Source: Fulvia fulva (lineage: Eukaryota; Ascomycota; Dothideomycetes; Mycosphaerellales; Mycosphaerellaceae). Taken from it: a stretch of DNA of 64,000 nucleotides. Of this stretch, positions 54,001 to 63,710 are shown in pieces; positions within the stretch are counted from its first letter, which is position 1, and the number at the start of each line of letters is the position of its first letter. The notes under the pieces are model-generated. The model had not been told where the DNA came from. It saw only the letters and a program-made list of their open reading frames with translations, and ran no database searches. Location of the stretch: assembly GCF_020509005.1 (NCBI RefSeq), contig NC_063012.1:5456001-5520000 (forward strand), in the 5' to 3' direction. The position numbers and the translations under genes are program-made.

Positions 54001-55534
54001 AATCGAGAACGAACTTATTGCCTTAGCAAGCAACAACACCTGGGAAGCAGTTGTACCGCCAAAGGGTGCGAATCTAATTACTTCTAGGTGGGTCTTTGAT
54101 GTGAAAAGAATGATTAGTGGAGCCATTGAGAAGTTCAAGGCAAGACTAGTTGCAAGAGGGTTTTCACAGAAATATGGGGTTGACTTCGAAGAGACCTTTG
54201 CACCTACTGTTAGACATGATACTCTCCGAGTATTCATGGCAGTAGTATGTGAGAGAGATCTCGAGATGCACCTAGTGGATGTGAATAATGCTTTTACCCA
54301 AAGCAGCCTTCTTGAAGACATCTATATGATCCCACCCCCAGGAGTTGAAGCACCTCCAAACATGGTGTTCAAGGTCCTACGAAGCCTTTATGGGCTTAAG
54401 CAAGCAGCTAGAGACTGGAACAAGCTCTGTGTTGCGAAGCTAGAGAAGATTGGATTTACCCAGTCCCAGGTAGATCCATGCCTACTTATCCATACGGATA
54501 GAGACCTTATGGTCCTTACCCATGTGGATGACATACCCATTGCAGCTCCGAAGCTGTCAGATGTTCAGTGGTTTAAGGCTGAGCTTGGAAAAGTGTTTAA
54601 GATTAAAGATCTTGGTGAACCTACGAAGATCCTTGGAATGAGGATTACAAGAGACAGGTCCCAAGGCACTTTGAAGCTTGATCAAGGACACTATGTCCAC
54701 GCTAACTTAGCCAAGATGAACATGGCTAGAGAGAAGGCTACGCCAACCCACTCACCTATGGAGAGCTACGAGCATTTAGTACCTACGGCACCTATGGATG
54801 AGAGGTGCAACAAACAGGATTACCAGAGCCACAATGGTACCTGGATGTGGCCAATGACAATGACAAGGCCAGACTTAGCATTCCCCCTTGGAAGAATTAG
54901 CTCATTTGTTGCTGATCCCTCGCAGCAGCATATGAAGGCTTTGAAGAAGCTCTCCCGATACCTGCGGTCGTACCCAGACCTAGGTCTTATGTATAGAAAG
55001 GGAGGGGGCAATCTCCAGGGATACTCGGACTCTGACTACGCTATGGACAAAGTGGATAGAGTCTCAATTCTGGGATACGTGTGGTTCCTTTGTGGATCAC
55101 CTGTGTCCTGGATGAGTAGGAAGCAGAAGTCTGTTGCAACATCAACAATGGAAGCTGAGTTCATGGCTATGAACGCAGCCGCAAAGCAGTCACAATTTCT
55201 TGCTGCTGTCCTCAGGGAAATGGGGTGCCCAGAACTGGTGGGAAAGAGCTCTTTCCAGCCGAGTGTAAGGGCAAGCAAGGGCACTGTTGACGAGCTAAGG
55301 CCAGTCAAGCTCATGGGTGACAACCAAGCCGCTTTGACACTTGTCAAAGATGCCCATGTGCATGAAAGGTCAAAGCATATTGATGTTGCATATAACTATG
55401 TCAGACATCTCTGGTGGCAGAAGAAGATTGCAGTGGACTACTGCCATACAAAGGACATGGCTGCTGATGGGTTAACAAAGCCCCTCAATGGCCAGCAGTT
55501 CCAAAACTTTGTAAGGCAGCTCCAGCTTGCGTAA
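51008..55534 (+). CDS. Copia Gag-Pol polyprotein, uninterrupted
   Basis: One frame of 1508 residues from the ATG at 51008 (AAAAATGGAG, strong context); an upstream in-frame ATG at 50834 adds a basic non-conserved 58 residues. Gag (about 1-300) ends in a zinc knuckle spaced C-x2-C-x3-H-x4-C. The protease active site (D355) reads DSC where the family has DSG or DTG. Integrase has an HHCC zinc finger (LWHRRCAH ... CKVC) and Asp, Asp, Glu catalytic positions (SIDICGPF, RSDGAKE, GPVERS). RT carries VDVNNAFTQ and its active site HVDD (residues 1172-1175, His replacing the usual Tyr). RNase H ends with ADGLTKPL. No stop or frameshift is present, and Gag and Pol share one frame as in copia. The G-to-C protease change, if real, may impair processing. 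Confidence 0.96.
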   Translation: MENETGFIRKRAAPLLTRENHETWFKLMRIHLVSKQVDWVLEDIITDIPAATPSIATPSTSSESSLPLDQAIRKASYRRHNATALYEMYICLSTDDQEMTYEIRHAKELWEWAEAKYKRRLLATGRSLLQQYTNFVMTEDQSIDDAWQELSSIARRAVSISPQFQDIKTEDRKIQQLLAALPDSFGSIRDAIDAQVNLSPQDILAILGEKQESMIHQGTAMFAKKGFQGKLTCHLCGGDHFMSKCPHLSAAQQAVRNKDKLARVTYPAKRQPSPPRRRSSSPNLRDVLKVMTDLAKQMKESRKPKASSSKPARAHATQEDASDPEIPSEDDDVDEVAHSTVEAKGKYPSSEWLLDSCASSHMTDQDSLFRTLKPLQKRKWIKVGGGYLQATHMGSAVMGGPSGKQIVLENVLFVPGLGVSLVSWNQFSQQFAVQPPSFTLKSLSGKPVVQTKLRGGVPFIHSISEILEPQHAGILSQERDGTAMANTESEDQWELWHRRCAHLGKGLLRNLHRVTDKKDPIPVPSEHQNCKVCSLANMRKFKGPATERKGERLALISIDICGPFQGAVSRLGYKYWLEIVDNFSRKKWVIPLKARSDAPAALRDWKVQAERQSRCFLSAIRSDGAKEILALLKEWEKEFGTQMDTTDAYNSLQNGPVERSIQASENTVRAMLEDSGMPVEFWPEALQAQTVIRNRLPNGPIIDGIALSPEEAFTGQVPSVDHFRVWGCKAVVYVDPRAQPQGLRRDKLMNRGKEAVFVGYSENTTKQWLFWDPDMKAIKAHSHVDWFENEKGGDMDLGITFTNQPSRAPQRNPVGRKPFGAKFSDRGLSETPLRRPGENIEAVSTLSKADNGGSVQNLPKSSTPQQPLFVQLPPPPKDIGEYQKFGDQGTPMKEKEDVVQFDPSEHLAPPQVAGNKRSRGDGDDNSEEHEAKHHKALIAQMFHLDPTMSWVEEILNDVEEHAFAAVGQAIAYQQEVPIPKSYKAAVGDPEWGHMWREAIENELIALASNNTWEAVVPPKGANLITSRWVFDVKRMISGAIEKFKARLVARGFSQKYGVDFEETFAPTVRHDTLRVFMAVVCERDLEMHLVDVNNAFTQSSLLEDIYMIPPPGVEAPPNMVFKVLRSLYGLKQAARDWNKLCVAKLEKIGFTQSQVDPCLLIHTDRDLMVLTHVDDIPIAAPKLSDVQWFKAELGKVFKIKDLGEPTKILGMRITRDRSQGTLKLDQGHYVHANLAKMNMAREKATPTHSPMESYEHLVPTAPMDERCNKQDYQSHNGTWMWPMTMTRPDLAFPLGRISSFVADPSQQHMKALKKLSRYLRSYPDLGLMYRKGGGNLQGYSDSDYAMDKVDRVSILGYVWFLCGSPVSWMSRKQKSVATSTMEAEFMAMNAAAKQSQFLAAVLREMGCPELVGKSSFQPSVRASKGTVDELRPVKLMGDNQAALTLVKDAHVHERSKHIDVAYNYVRHLWWQKKIAVDYCHTKDMAADGLTKPLNGQQFQNFVRQLQLA

Positions 55535-55559
55535 AGGGATTGTAGGAGACCATGTGGCC

Positions 55560-55569
55560 TGAGTGGGAG
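55560..55569 (+). promoter_or_regulatory. Copia polypurine tract
   Basis: AGTGGGAG-type purine-rich run immediately before the 3' LTR, the expected primer site for plus-strand DNA synthesis. It is interrupted by one T. Confidence 0.6.
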
Positions 55570-55803
55570 TGTTGAGAACATACAGGCCGCAGGACAAGCA
55601 TGTAGGTGTGGGTGTGTCATGTGATTAGATCACGTGACTAGGGTTTGCCAGCCTATAGGCTGGCCAACATCCGGACACCTAGCATCTACCTACACCAACA
55701 CCGGCGATACTGTATGTAGATACACGCTATCCCATTGGGTCCTTCTTCGTCTTTGGTGTGATCCGCCGTCTTCCACTGCTACGCAACTCGTACCTGTTTA
55801 ACA
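55570..55803 (+). repeat. Copia 3' LTR
   Basis: 234 bp, identical to the 5' LTR except at 55781 (A for G). Followed directly by the GTTAT duplication. Confidence 0.97.
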
Positions 55804-55808
55804 GTTAT
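55804..55808. repeat. Target-site duplication, right copy (GTTAT)
   Basis: Matches 50262-50266. Gypsy-A sequence resumes here in register with copy 2 after 9488. Confidence 0.95.
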
Positions 55809-57356
55809 AATGTTATTATAGACTATACCGTCAAGAGTACTATCTAGGAGTCCGATAACGAAGTCGACTATAATGTGTTTCTAAGGCCGATCTGGAATAG
55901 GAAGTGGCTATAGTAATCCTAGTGGCTAGGAGTACAAAGATTTTGTTATACGGTAGGTACGGTAATTCGCGGTGTATCTACGTACGGATCTCGCTAATCT
56001 AGGCTAGTAGAATTTACGTACTACGAGTTTATAAGTACGAGCTCGTCCTAGATAGCCTACTACTAGAGCGTTATATTTTATCTTAATTATCCTAGTCTAT
56101 AAAGCTTAGCTATTTAGTACCTATAAGCTCTAGCCGTCGTATTGATTTCGAATATATAGTAGGTCGCTATCTACTTTATAGTATACTAGGTAAATCTTCG
56201 CTCTCTATAGTAGTGTAGGAGTACGGTCTTTCTATAGGTCCTTAATCGCGGTCTTAAGCTCGTTATCGGTTACGTACTCCGTCGATATTCGATACTCGAG
56301 TTCGGCTTCCCGCTAACTTTTATACGTCGCCGGTTGTTTAGTAGGCGTATCTCGTTCTATAGGTATAAACTCTTTAGCTTTAGAGTTTAGCGGTACTAGT
56401 TCCTCTTCTTCCGGCGTATCTTCTACTATTACCTATAGTAAGGCGATCTTAAGAAATCGCTTAGGAGGCAGTAATGTCTAATACTAATGCTAGTTCCGAG
56501 GGTCGTCTACCCCCTACGGAAGGTCCTAGCTACGTCTCGTTAGGCTGTCTAGCTTTGTACCTTAAAGTCCTAGACGGTATATTATCTTGAAGTTGAACTA
56601 TAATAAGAACTTAGCCTAACGCGCTTGTCGCCGATTTAGCTACTTTGTCTTTATAAAGTATTCTAGGTTCTTATAGTCGGTATAAATCTTAACTAGCTAT
56701 AAGTCCTTATTATCTGCCTCGTAGGCGAGCTCGGGTCTCTATTCCTTAAAAGCCTTAATAATAGCTAATAGTTCCTTGTTATAGATTTCATAATTACACT
56801 CCTATAGACTTAACTTCTTCGAGTAGAAGGCTATAGGATGTAGCCCACTATTCTCGTTATACTACAAAAGCACGCCGGCGTTTATAAAATCTAAAGAATC
56901 TGTCTCTACTACTATTTCCCTACCTAGTACGTAATGTACGAGTATGCCGGCTTTGCTAAACGTAGCTTTCAAATTGTTAAAGGCTCGTTAGCAATCTAGT
57001 AACTATTGAATCCTTCTGTTCCTATAATTGCTTAGTCCGTCCGACTTGGTCAGGTTTATAAGAGGAGTAGCTATGCGCGAAAATGATTCGATAAACCGCC
57101 TATAGAAGTTAGTAAATCTAAGGAAGGCCTAGACATCCTTTAGGTTCTTAGGAGCTTCCTATGTCTAAATACATTCGAGTTTCTCGGGATCTATCTCGAT
57201 GCCGTTAGGGGTTATAATTAGCCTAAGATACTTCACCTTCTATTAGTAGAATTTGCTTTTGTCGATGTCTACTATAAGTCCTATATCGCGTAGCTTAGTA
57301 AGAACCTTCCGCACGTGTTCAATGTGCTCCTCTAAGGTATTACTAAAGATAAGTAC

Positions 57357-57368
57357 GTTATCTAGGTA
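57357..57368 (-). other. RT catalytic box of gypsy-A copy 3 mutated to YLDN
   Basis: Same minus-strand codons (TAC CTA GAT AAC) as copy 2 at 11037-11048. Confidence 0.8.
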
Positions 57369-60318
57369 GGCCGATACAAAGTCGTCTAGGTGCTCTTATA
57401 AGACCTTGTTAATATATAATTAGAACGATACTAGTCCGTTATATAAGCCGAAAAGCAACACTAGACACTCTTAGATACCGTATCGTATCGTAAACGCTAT
57501 TAACTACTCGTGCCCTTTCGCTATCCGTAACTTATTAAAGGCTACTATAATGTCTAGCTTTATAAAGTACTTCTTAACGTATATACGGCTAAGCGTCTCT
57601 TATATTAAGGGAATCGGATACCGGTTCTTAATAGTGATCGTATTTAATCCTCTATAGTCGATATAAACACGTAGCCTACCTCTAGGCTTACGTACTACTA
57701 GTACTAGTATAGGAGACTAGTTCGTCTTTTGCCCTACTTTCCGTACCTTCCCTTTAGATGTTTACTCGTCTAGCTATTTCTTGACTACCTCGTTCTCCTT
57801 CTTAGCTAGGCCGTAGGGCTTGCGGTATAGTGGCTCTTATAGACTATTAGGCTTAATATAAATCTCATGATCTACGCCTAGTCGGTAAGGTAGGAGTCCT
57901 TTATAATCCTTAGCTAAGAAAGCGTCCGTAATATCGTAGTATATTACCGGTAACTTCTCCTTCGGGTTATAATTGAACTGCTTGTTTAAGAATTAGTCTA
58001 GATCATTAGTAGCTATTATACTTAGCTTAAGCTCTCCGCCGTCGCTCTTACGCCTAGTAGGCATAATGTAGAAGTACTTAGCCCTAGGCCGGTACGCGTA
58101 TATCCCCTACGCGCGTTAAGAAACGCCCTAGTAGTCTACTTCTTCATCGTCTATGTCTTCTAGGTTATATAATAAGACGTTCAGCTCTGCCCCTCCTACT
58201 ATAAAGCTCGCTACTTCTCTAGTAAAGGGCTCTAGTCCGTACCGTACTAGTGCCTACTTCTTCTTCTCGCGATAGTTTAGGGATTATACTATTATCGATA
58301 TCTTATTCTATAGATAGTGACCAAAGTAGTAATCCGACCTAAATGCCACCTCGCCTATCTCCTAGAAGATGTTTAGGTTATACGCTATAAGCTACGGTAG
58401 GCTAAAGACGATATCGTATTCGAGGTCGGTGACGTAGTATAACATTTGCTCGTAATAATCGCCTATAACTACGTCTATAGGGGCCGCGTGTGTAATCTGC
58501 CGTATAGTAGCCGTTCTATCTCCTAGTATTAGTGGTCGGCTTTACGTCAAAGGGATTAGGGGTATTGTGTATTTGCGTATAAACTTCTAGTTAAGAGAGA
58601 GAGAGGTAGAAGTAGAATCTATAAGGCCTCGAGCCTTTCTATAGTAAATTATTACGGGTAACACTATATAAGGGTATATAGCTAGCTATTACTTATCTAG
58701 TACGTATGCCGATATCTTAAGCTCCTTACTATAGTCTGTTACCGTCTCTTACGTTCCGTGTCTCTTAATCTTATACTCTTTCTGTCCTAGGAAGTTCGGG
58801 TAACCGCTATCTACTACGCTTAGGTAGCGGTCGTACTATTTCCCTACTACGGATCGGCGGCTAGGGAACTAAGGTTCGCGTTCGGATTCGGCGTAGTATT
58901 ACGTAGACGCGGTAGGCGATAGTCGCTATCGTACCTATATATTAGGCATTTAGGGTTAGTTAATACGTAAGAACCTATACGGTAGCGGTAGTACTTACCC
59001 TACTTCTTAAGGTCTTTGCGCTACTTACGGTTAAGCGTAGGTAGGTTCTATAGATATATCGGTAGATCCTCCTTCTTCTTAGTACTAGCGTACTATAGTA
59101 GGCGCTATACTAAGGCACCTACTATACCGGTAGCGGTACTAGTAACTACGTTACCGTTATTCTAGTTATTCTAGCCGCTATTACTATTCGAGTTACTATT
59201 GCCCTAGGGGCGCTCCTTCTATAGGTATAGTCGATCTGTCTCGTAGAAACTCTCGTCTAGTACGGTATACTCCTCGATAACGTCTTATATACTATCTAGG
59301 CGGCGGTCGACTTCGCGGTCGCCGAAGTTTTTAATAAAGTACTTACGGTTTAGTCGGTTACGGAATAGTATAAGCTCGGTCTTATCGGTCTATAACATCT
59401 AGGCGCGCAACTTCGAGTAGCGGGTATAGAAGACTATAAACGTTTCGCCTTGTTCTTACTTATAGGTAGTAATGTTAACTATAGCCTTAGTTCCCTTATT
59501 ACGTATACTATATTAGCGTGTTATCTAGTCTAATAACTCTTCTCTAGTCTTAAACTCGTTAAAGGACTACTATCTAGGTATAGGGATCCTCGGCTTAATA
59601 CTTCGCTAAGGATCACCTTATATCTACCTATATACGAAGCGTAGACTATCTGCCTTAGTACGGAAGGTTACTATAGTTAGCTTTAGGAGAATACTACTAT
59701 ACTGGCTATCGAAATTAGGGTCGTTATCGTTCTTAAAGTGCTTAGGGTTAGGTATACCCTTACCGATCTCTATACCGCGAGTAAGGGTGCGGTTAATAGT
59801 AAAGAGACGTTCTAGAAGGTCAACTAGTAGTGTCTAGGTACGGGTGTTACGTATTCTCGAGTTACGACTATTATTAGGTCCTAGTCGCGGACAGTCGTTA
59901 TTACGTCCTCGGCTATTATCGCTACGGTTATCGTCGTCTCTATCGTTATTACTACCACCGCTACCGCCCCCTCTACTAGTAGCTTCGCGATACCTACGTA
60001 ACAGCTACTCGAGTAAGGTCCCGCGTAGGCGGGAACGAGAGGGTCGGCGGCCTAAGCGGCCCCTACCTCCGTTCTATATAGTGTCTCCTACCTTAACCCG
60101 AGCCTTTAGGTCATCGACTTCTTGTTATAGGGCCTAGTTTCTCGCCTTAGCATCTTGTGCCTTCTTCTTCTCCTTCTTGTAGATCTCGCTAAACTGCTTA
60201 TATAGGTTATTAGCTTCCTTATATTTCTTCCCTAGCTCTTATAACTTAGCTAGGTCGTAATCCTTCTTACTCTTAAGATCTACTACTATTTTCTATATAA
60301 CAAGCTCAGAGAGACACG

Positions 60319-61578
60319 ATGATAGCGATCGCAGGAAACGACCAGGAGCAGGAGAGTAACGAGTGGAAGGAGGTCTGCAGGAAGGCAGAAACAATGGCAA
60401 TGGCAGGAGATGGCGAGCACCCAGAAAGAGCACTTAAGGGGATGATTTTGGAGCTCCTTGGAGGGCTAAAGGCACTAAGGAGCCAAACAGGACAGATCAT
60501 TAACAGGACAGTAGCAGCAGCAGCAAAGAAGAGGACACAGGAAGGCCAGAAACTAAGCCAACCAACCTGGGCAGCAGTTGCATCCCAAAACCCTCCCCCC
60601 CAGAAAACAGCTATCAAGGTCTACATTTCCGACCAGCAAGAGCAGAAAGAGATTGAGGGCCTGTCAGGCAAGGAGATCATACAGAAGATTGGGATACAAG
60701 GCATCATTGGAGCCAGGAAAGAGAAGGGAGGTGTCCTTAAGCTGTTCACAGCACAGGAGCAAGACAGGAAGAGGCTAGAGACACAGAAGGAGTGGACAGT
60801 CAAACTAGGCAAGACGGCTAAGGTCTCACACCAACAAAATATGGTTATTGCCCATGGGATGACCACAAAGTTTGACATTGAAGGAGACCTTAAGAGGCTG
60901 CAGGACCAGAACCAGGCTGTATGCCCAGGGCTACAGATCACAAAAGCAGCATGGGTCAACAGAAAGACAAAGGACACAAAGAGAGAGTCTTCTCTAGTGC
61001 TCTGGATAGGCACTGTAGAACAGGCAAACACCGTGCTTGACAAGGGCATCTTCTGGGAATGCGAAAGAATGGACACAGAAATCCATAGAAGCACCCACAG
61101 ACTACTGCAATGCTTCAAGTGCCAACAGTATGGTCATATCTCTACTAGATGCCCAAGCCAAAAGGACACTTGTTCCCACTGTGCTGGTAGCCACAAAGTA
61201 CAGAATTGCACAGCCCCAAAGAGTGAAGCCAGATGTGCATGCTGTGGAAAGAAACACCCTTCCTGGTCCCAAGACTGCACAGCTAGGATTGAGGCAAAGA
61301 GGAGGGCAAGAGAAGCCAGAATCAACACCCCTATCAGATTCCAGACAGGGACAATCACCCAAGAACCCCTAAGGACTGTCTACAACCCTCTGAAAAGAGG
61401 CAGAACAGAAGAGACCACACAGGCCCAAGGCCACCCTGCTATGGGTAGACCAAAATCAATTGTGGTTGCAGGAAGAGACCCGTCACAAAGCAGGCTCAAC
61501 CTTACCACAATCCCAAATAGCAGCCAGCAGCAGGAAGCACGAGAAGACCAGCAGGAGACCAGCATGGATGAGTCATGA
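60319..61578 (+). CDS. LINE ORF1 (gag-like nucleic-acid-binding protein)
   Basis: 419 residues, uninterrupted. The N-terminal half is helical and charged. Residues about 265-310 hold three zinc knuckles: CFKCQQYGHISTRC (C-x2-C-x4-H-x4-C), CSHCAGSHKVQNC (C-x2-C-x3-H-x4-C) and CACCGKKHPSWSQDC (C-x2-C-x3-H-x6-C), the standard trio of Tad/I/Jockey ORF1 proteins that coat element RNA. The tail is Arg/Gln/Thr rich. The stop overlaps the next start as ATGA (61575-61578). The ATG is 11 nt from the insertion junction, so the true N terminus could have been longer. Confidence 0.93.
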   Translation: MIAIAGNDQEQESNEWKEVCRKAETMAMAGDGEHPERALKGMILELLGGLKALRSQTGQIINRTVAAAAKKRTQEGQKLSQPTWAAVASQNPPPQKTAIKVYISDQQEQKEIEGLSGKEIIQKIGIQGIIGARKEKGGVLKLFTAQEQDRKRLETQKEWTVKLGKTAKVSHQQNMVIAHGMTTKFDIEGDLKRLQDQNQAVCPGLQITKAAWVNRKTKDTKRESSLVLWIGTVEQANTVLDKGIFWECERMDTEIHRSTHRLLQCFKCQQYGHISTRCPSQKDTCSHCAGSHKVQNCTAPKSEARCACCGKKHPSWSQDCTARIEAKRRAREARINTPIRFQTGTITQEPLRTVYNPLKRGRTEETTQAQGHPAMGRPKSIVVAGRDPSQSRLNLTTIPNSSQQQEAREDQQETSMDES

Positions 61579-63710
61579 TTGAGACACCTAATCTTACCAC
61601 TATCCAGTACAACGTCAACAAAAGCCAGCACAAGGTCCATAGAAGCTTTCTCCAAGCACTGGACCCAAAGAAACACCTAGTTATTGCAGTCCAGGAACCT
61701 TGGATCAACAGCAAATCTAACAGACCATCTACTGCTAACGACCCAAGGTATCACACACTCCTAGCCAAACAAGGCACCCCTAGAACATGCATGTACATCA
61801 GCAAAGAGATGGCAACAGACAGCTGGGAACAAATCCAACAGGAAGGGGGAGACATCACCTCAGTCAGACTCAACACCAACCAAGGCAGCATCCACATCCA
61901 CAGTGTATACAACCCACCCCCCAGCTCCAGAAGCAGCACCCAGCTGGGCACACTACAACAGCTGCCAGACATCCTGCAGAGTGACTCCCAACACATCGTG
62001 CTGGGAGACTTCAACTTGCACCATCCTACATGGGGATCAGACTTTGCACCTGCCCATCACTTCCTAGCTAACAGACTCCTCTCCACTACCCAAAGCAACA
62101 ACATGCACCTAGTTACCCCAAAGGGCCTAACTACCTGGTCACAGAGAGCAAGCTCAAGCACCATTGACCTGTGCTTTGCATCACATGACCTGCAGCAGAA
62201 GGTCACCAGATGCTGGGTTAACCAGGACTTGGAGTCCTCATCAGATCACCTCCCAATTCAGGTGGAGTTTGAAACACAGACACAGCAGGAAGGAGACCTA
62301 GAACCTCAGCTGGCCTGGAAGGCAGCCAACTGGGAACAGATCAGACAAGACCTGGAACAGAAGCTAGCTGGACTAGAGACCAGGAGACTGGAAACAGCCT
62401 TAGACATAGACCAAGCAGTGGCAGAACTGGTTAGAACAATGCAGGAAACTGCGGCAGCCCACACCAGAGAAAAGAAACAGTCACTGTACCAGAAGCCATT
62501 CTGGACAAAGGAATGCTCAGAGAAGGTCAAGGCAGCCAGGCAGGCCAGGAGAGCCCTTACCCAGAGCCACTCCCAGGAAGCATGGGACAGATACAACCAG
62601 GCAACCAGAGACAAGAAGGCCCAGATCAAGAGGGACAAGATGCTGGAGTGGAGGTCAACAGTTGGATCCATTACCCAGAATCCTGAGAAGATGTGGAAAC
62701 TAGCAAAGTGGGCAAGACAACCCACACAGGACAGAAACATGCTGCCCCAGTTTCCAAACATTGAAGACCAGGAAGGAGTAATCCAACACACTCTCCCAGG
62801 AAAGGCACAGGCATTGGGGAAACATTTCTTTGGCACACAGGTAGAAGCTGACCTGCAGGATCTGGAGGGCAGTGTGTATCCAACACCACTAGAGCAATCC
62901 TGCACAGTGGGAGAGGGAGAGATCAAGAGCATCATTAAGACACTCTCAGGAAACAAGGCCCCAGGACCAGATGGGATTCCAAACTTGTTCATTAAGACAT
63001 GCAAGGACCAGATCTCCCCTGCACTGTCAAACATCTTTTCACAGTGCATGGCCCAAGGACACTGCCCTAAACACTTCAAGGAGTCACTGACTGTGGTCTT
63101 GAGAAAACCACAGAAAGAGGACTACACAAAGCTAAAGGCATACAGACCTATTGCCTTGCTCAACACACTAGGCAAACTCCTGGAAAAGATCATAGCAGAA
63201 AGGCTGACAAACCTAGCTGAAGAACATGGAATCCTCCCTGAAGAACAGATGGGAGGCAGGAAACAAAGATCAACACTAACAGCTGTGGAACTTATCACAG
63301 AGCAGATCAAGACCCTATGGCACTTTGGGAACAACAAAGCAGCCACACTCCTCTCACTAGACATATCAGGAGCCTTTGACAATGTCTCACACCAGAGGCT
63401 GATCCACATCCTGAAACAGAAGGCTATCCCTAACTGGACAGTCCAGTTTATCCAGTCCTTCCTCAGAGGCAGAACCACAAGACTAAGACTGGGCAGATAC
63501 AAATCTGACAGCATGCCTACAGAGACAGGAATCCCACAGGGATCAACAATGTCTCCAATCCTGTTTCTCCTCTTTATGGCAGACCTGCCAGCAAAGCTAA
63601 ACTCCAGAAACACATCAGCCTCAGGGTTTGTAGATGACACAAACATCCTAGCCTGGTCAGACAGCACAGAAGAGAACTGCAGAATCTCGCAGAAGAAACA
63701 CAAGGAATGA
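61575..63710 (+). pseudogene. LINE ORF2: APE endonuclease and reverse transcriptase, with nonsense codons
   Basis: The frame starts at the ATG overlapping ORF1's stop and runs 711 codons to TGA at 63708-63710. It has an endonuclease (IQYNVNKSQ, QEPW, LGDFNLHHPTW, SSDHLPI; about residues 5-225), a linker, then RT (about 480-711: YRPIALLNTLGKLLEKI, GGRKQRST, LDISGAFD, GIPQGSTMSP, catalytic FVDDTN). The RIPped relative continues straight on at this point, and the same frame here continues with WARKHGARFA to a second stop, TAG at 63888-63890, then to the window end. Thus the C-terminal part is lost from a protein that has all catalytic RT residues. Endonuclease and RT together carry out target-primed reverse transcription. 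Confidence 0.9.

Larger units (their letters stand above)
50267..55803 (+). mobile_element. Young full-length Ty1/copia element
   Basis: A 5537-bp element with 234-bp LTRs, TG...CA ends, a primer-binding site, one long gag-pol frame and a polypurine tract, flanked by a perfect 5-bp duplication. It lies in the plus orientation inside gypsy-A copy 3. It has ordinary CA/TG content in contrast to its host, so it arrived after that host was mutated and has not itself gone through RIP to any extent. It appears structurally capable of transposition, apart from the unusual protease residue noted under its CDS. Confidence 0.96.
48503..60307 (-). mobile_element. Gypsy-A copy 3, split by a copia insertion and cut by a LINE
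   Basis: Minus-strand chromovirus with its 3' LTR at 48503-48686, chromodomain at 49142-49345, RT active site at 57357-57368 (YLDN) and gag up to 60307. With the copia element and its duplicated 5 bp removed, 48687-60307 is 6079 bp, exactly the length of 7909-13987 in copy 2. The part upstream of gag, with the 5' LTR, is displaced beyond the LINE and outside the window. It is RIP-saturated, with no intact frame. Confidence 0.93.
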
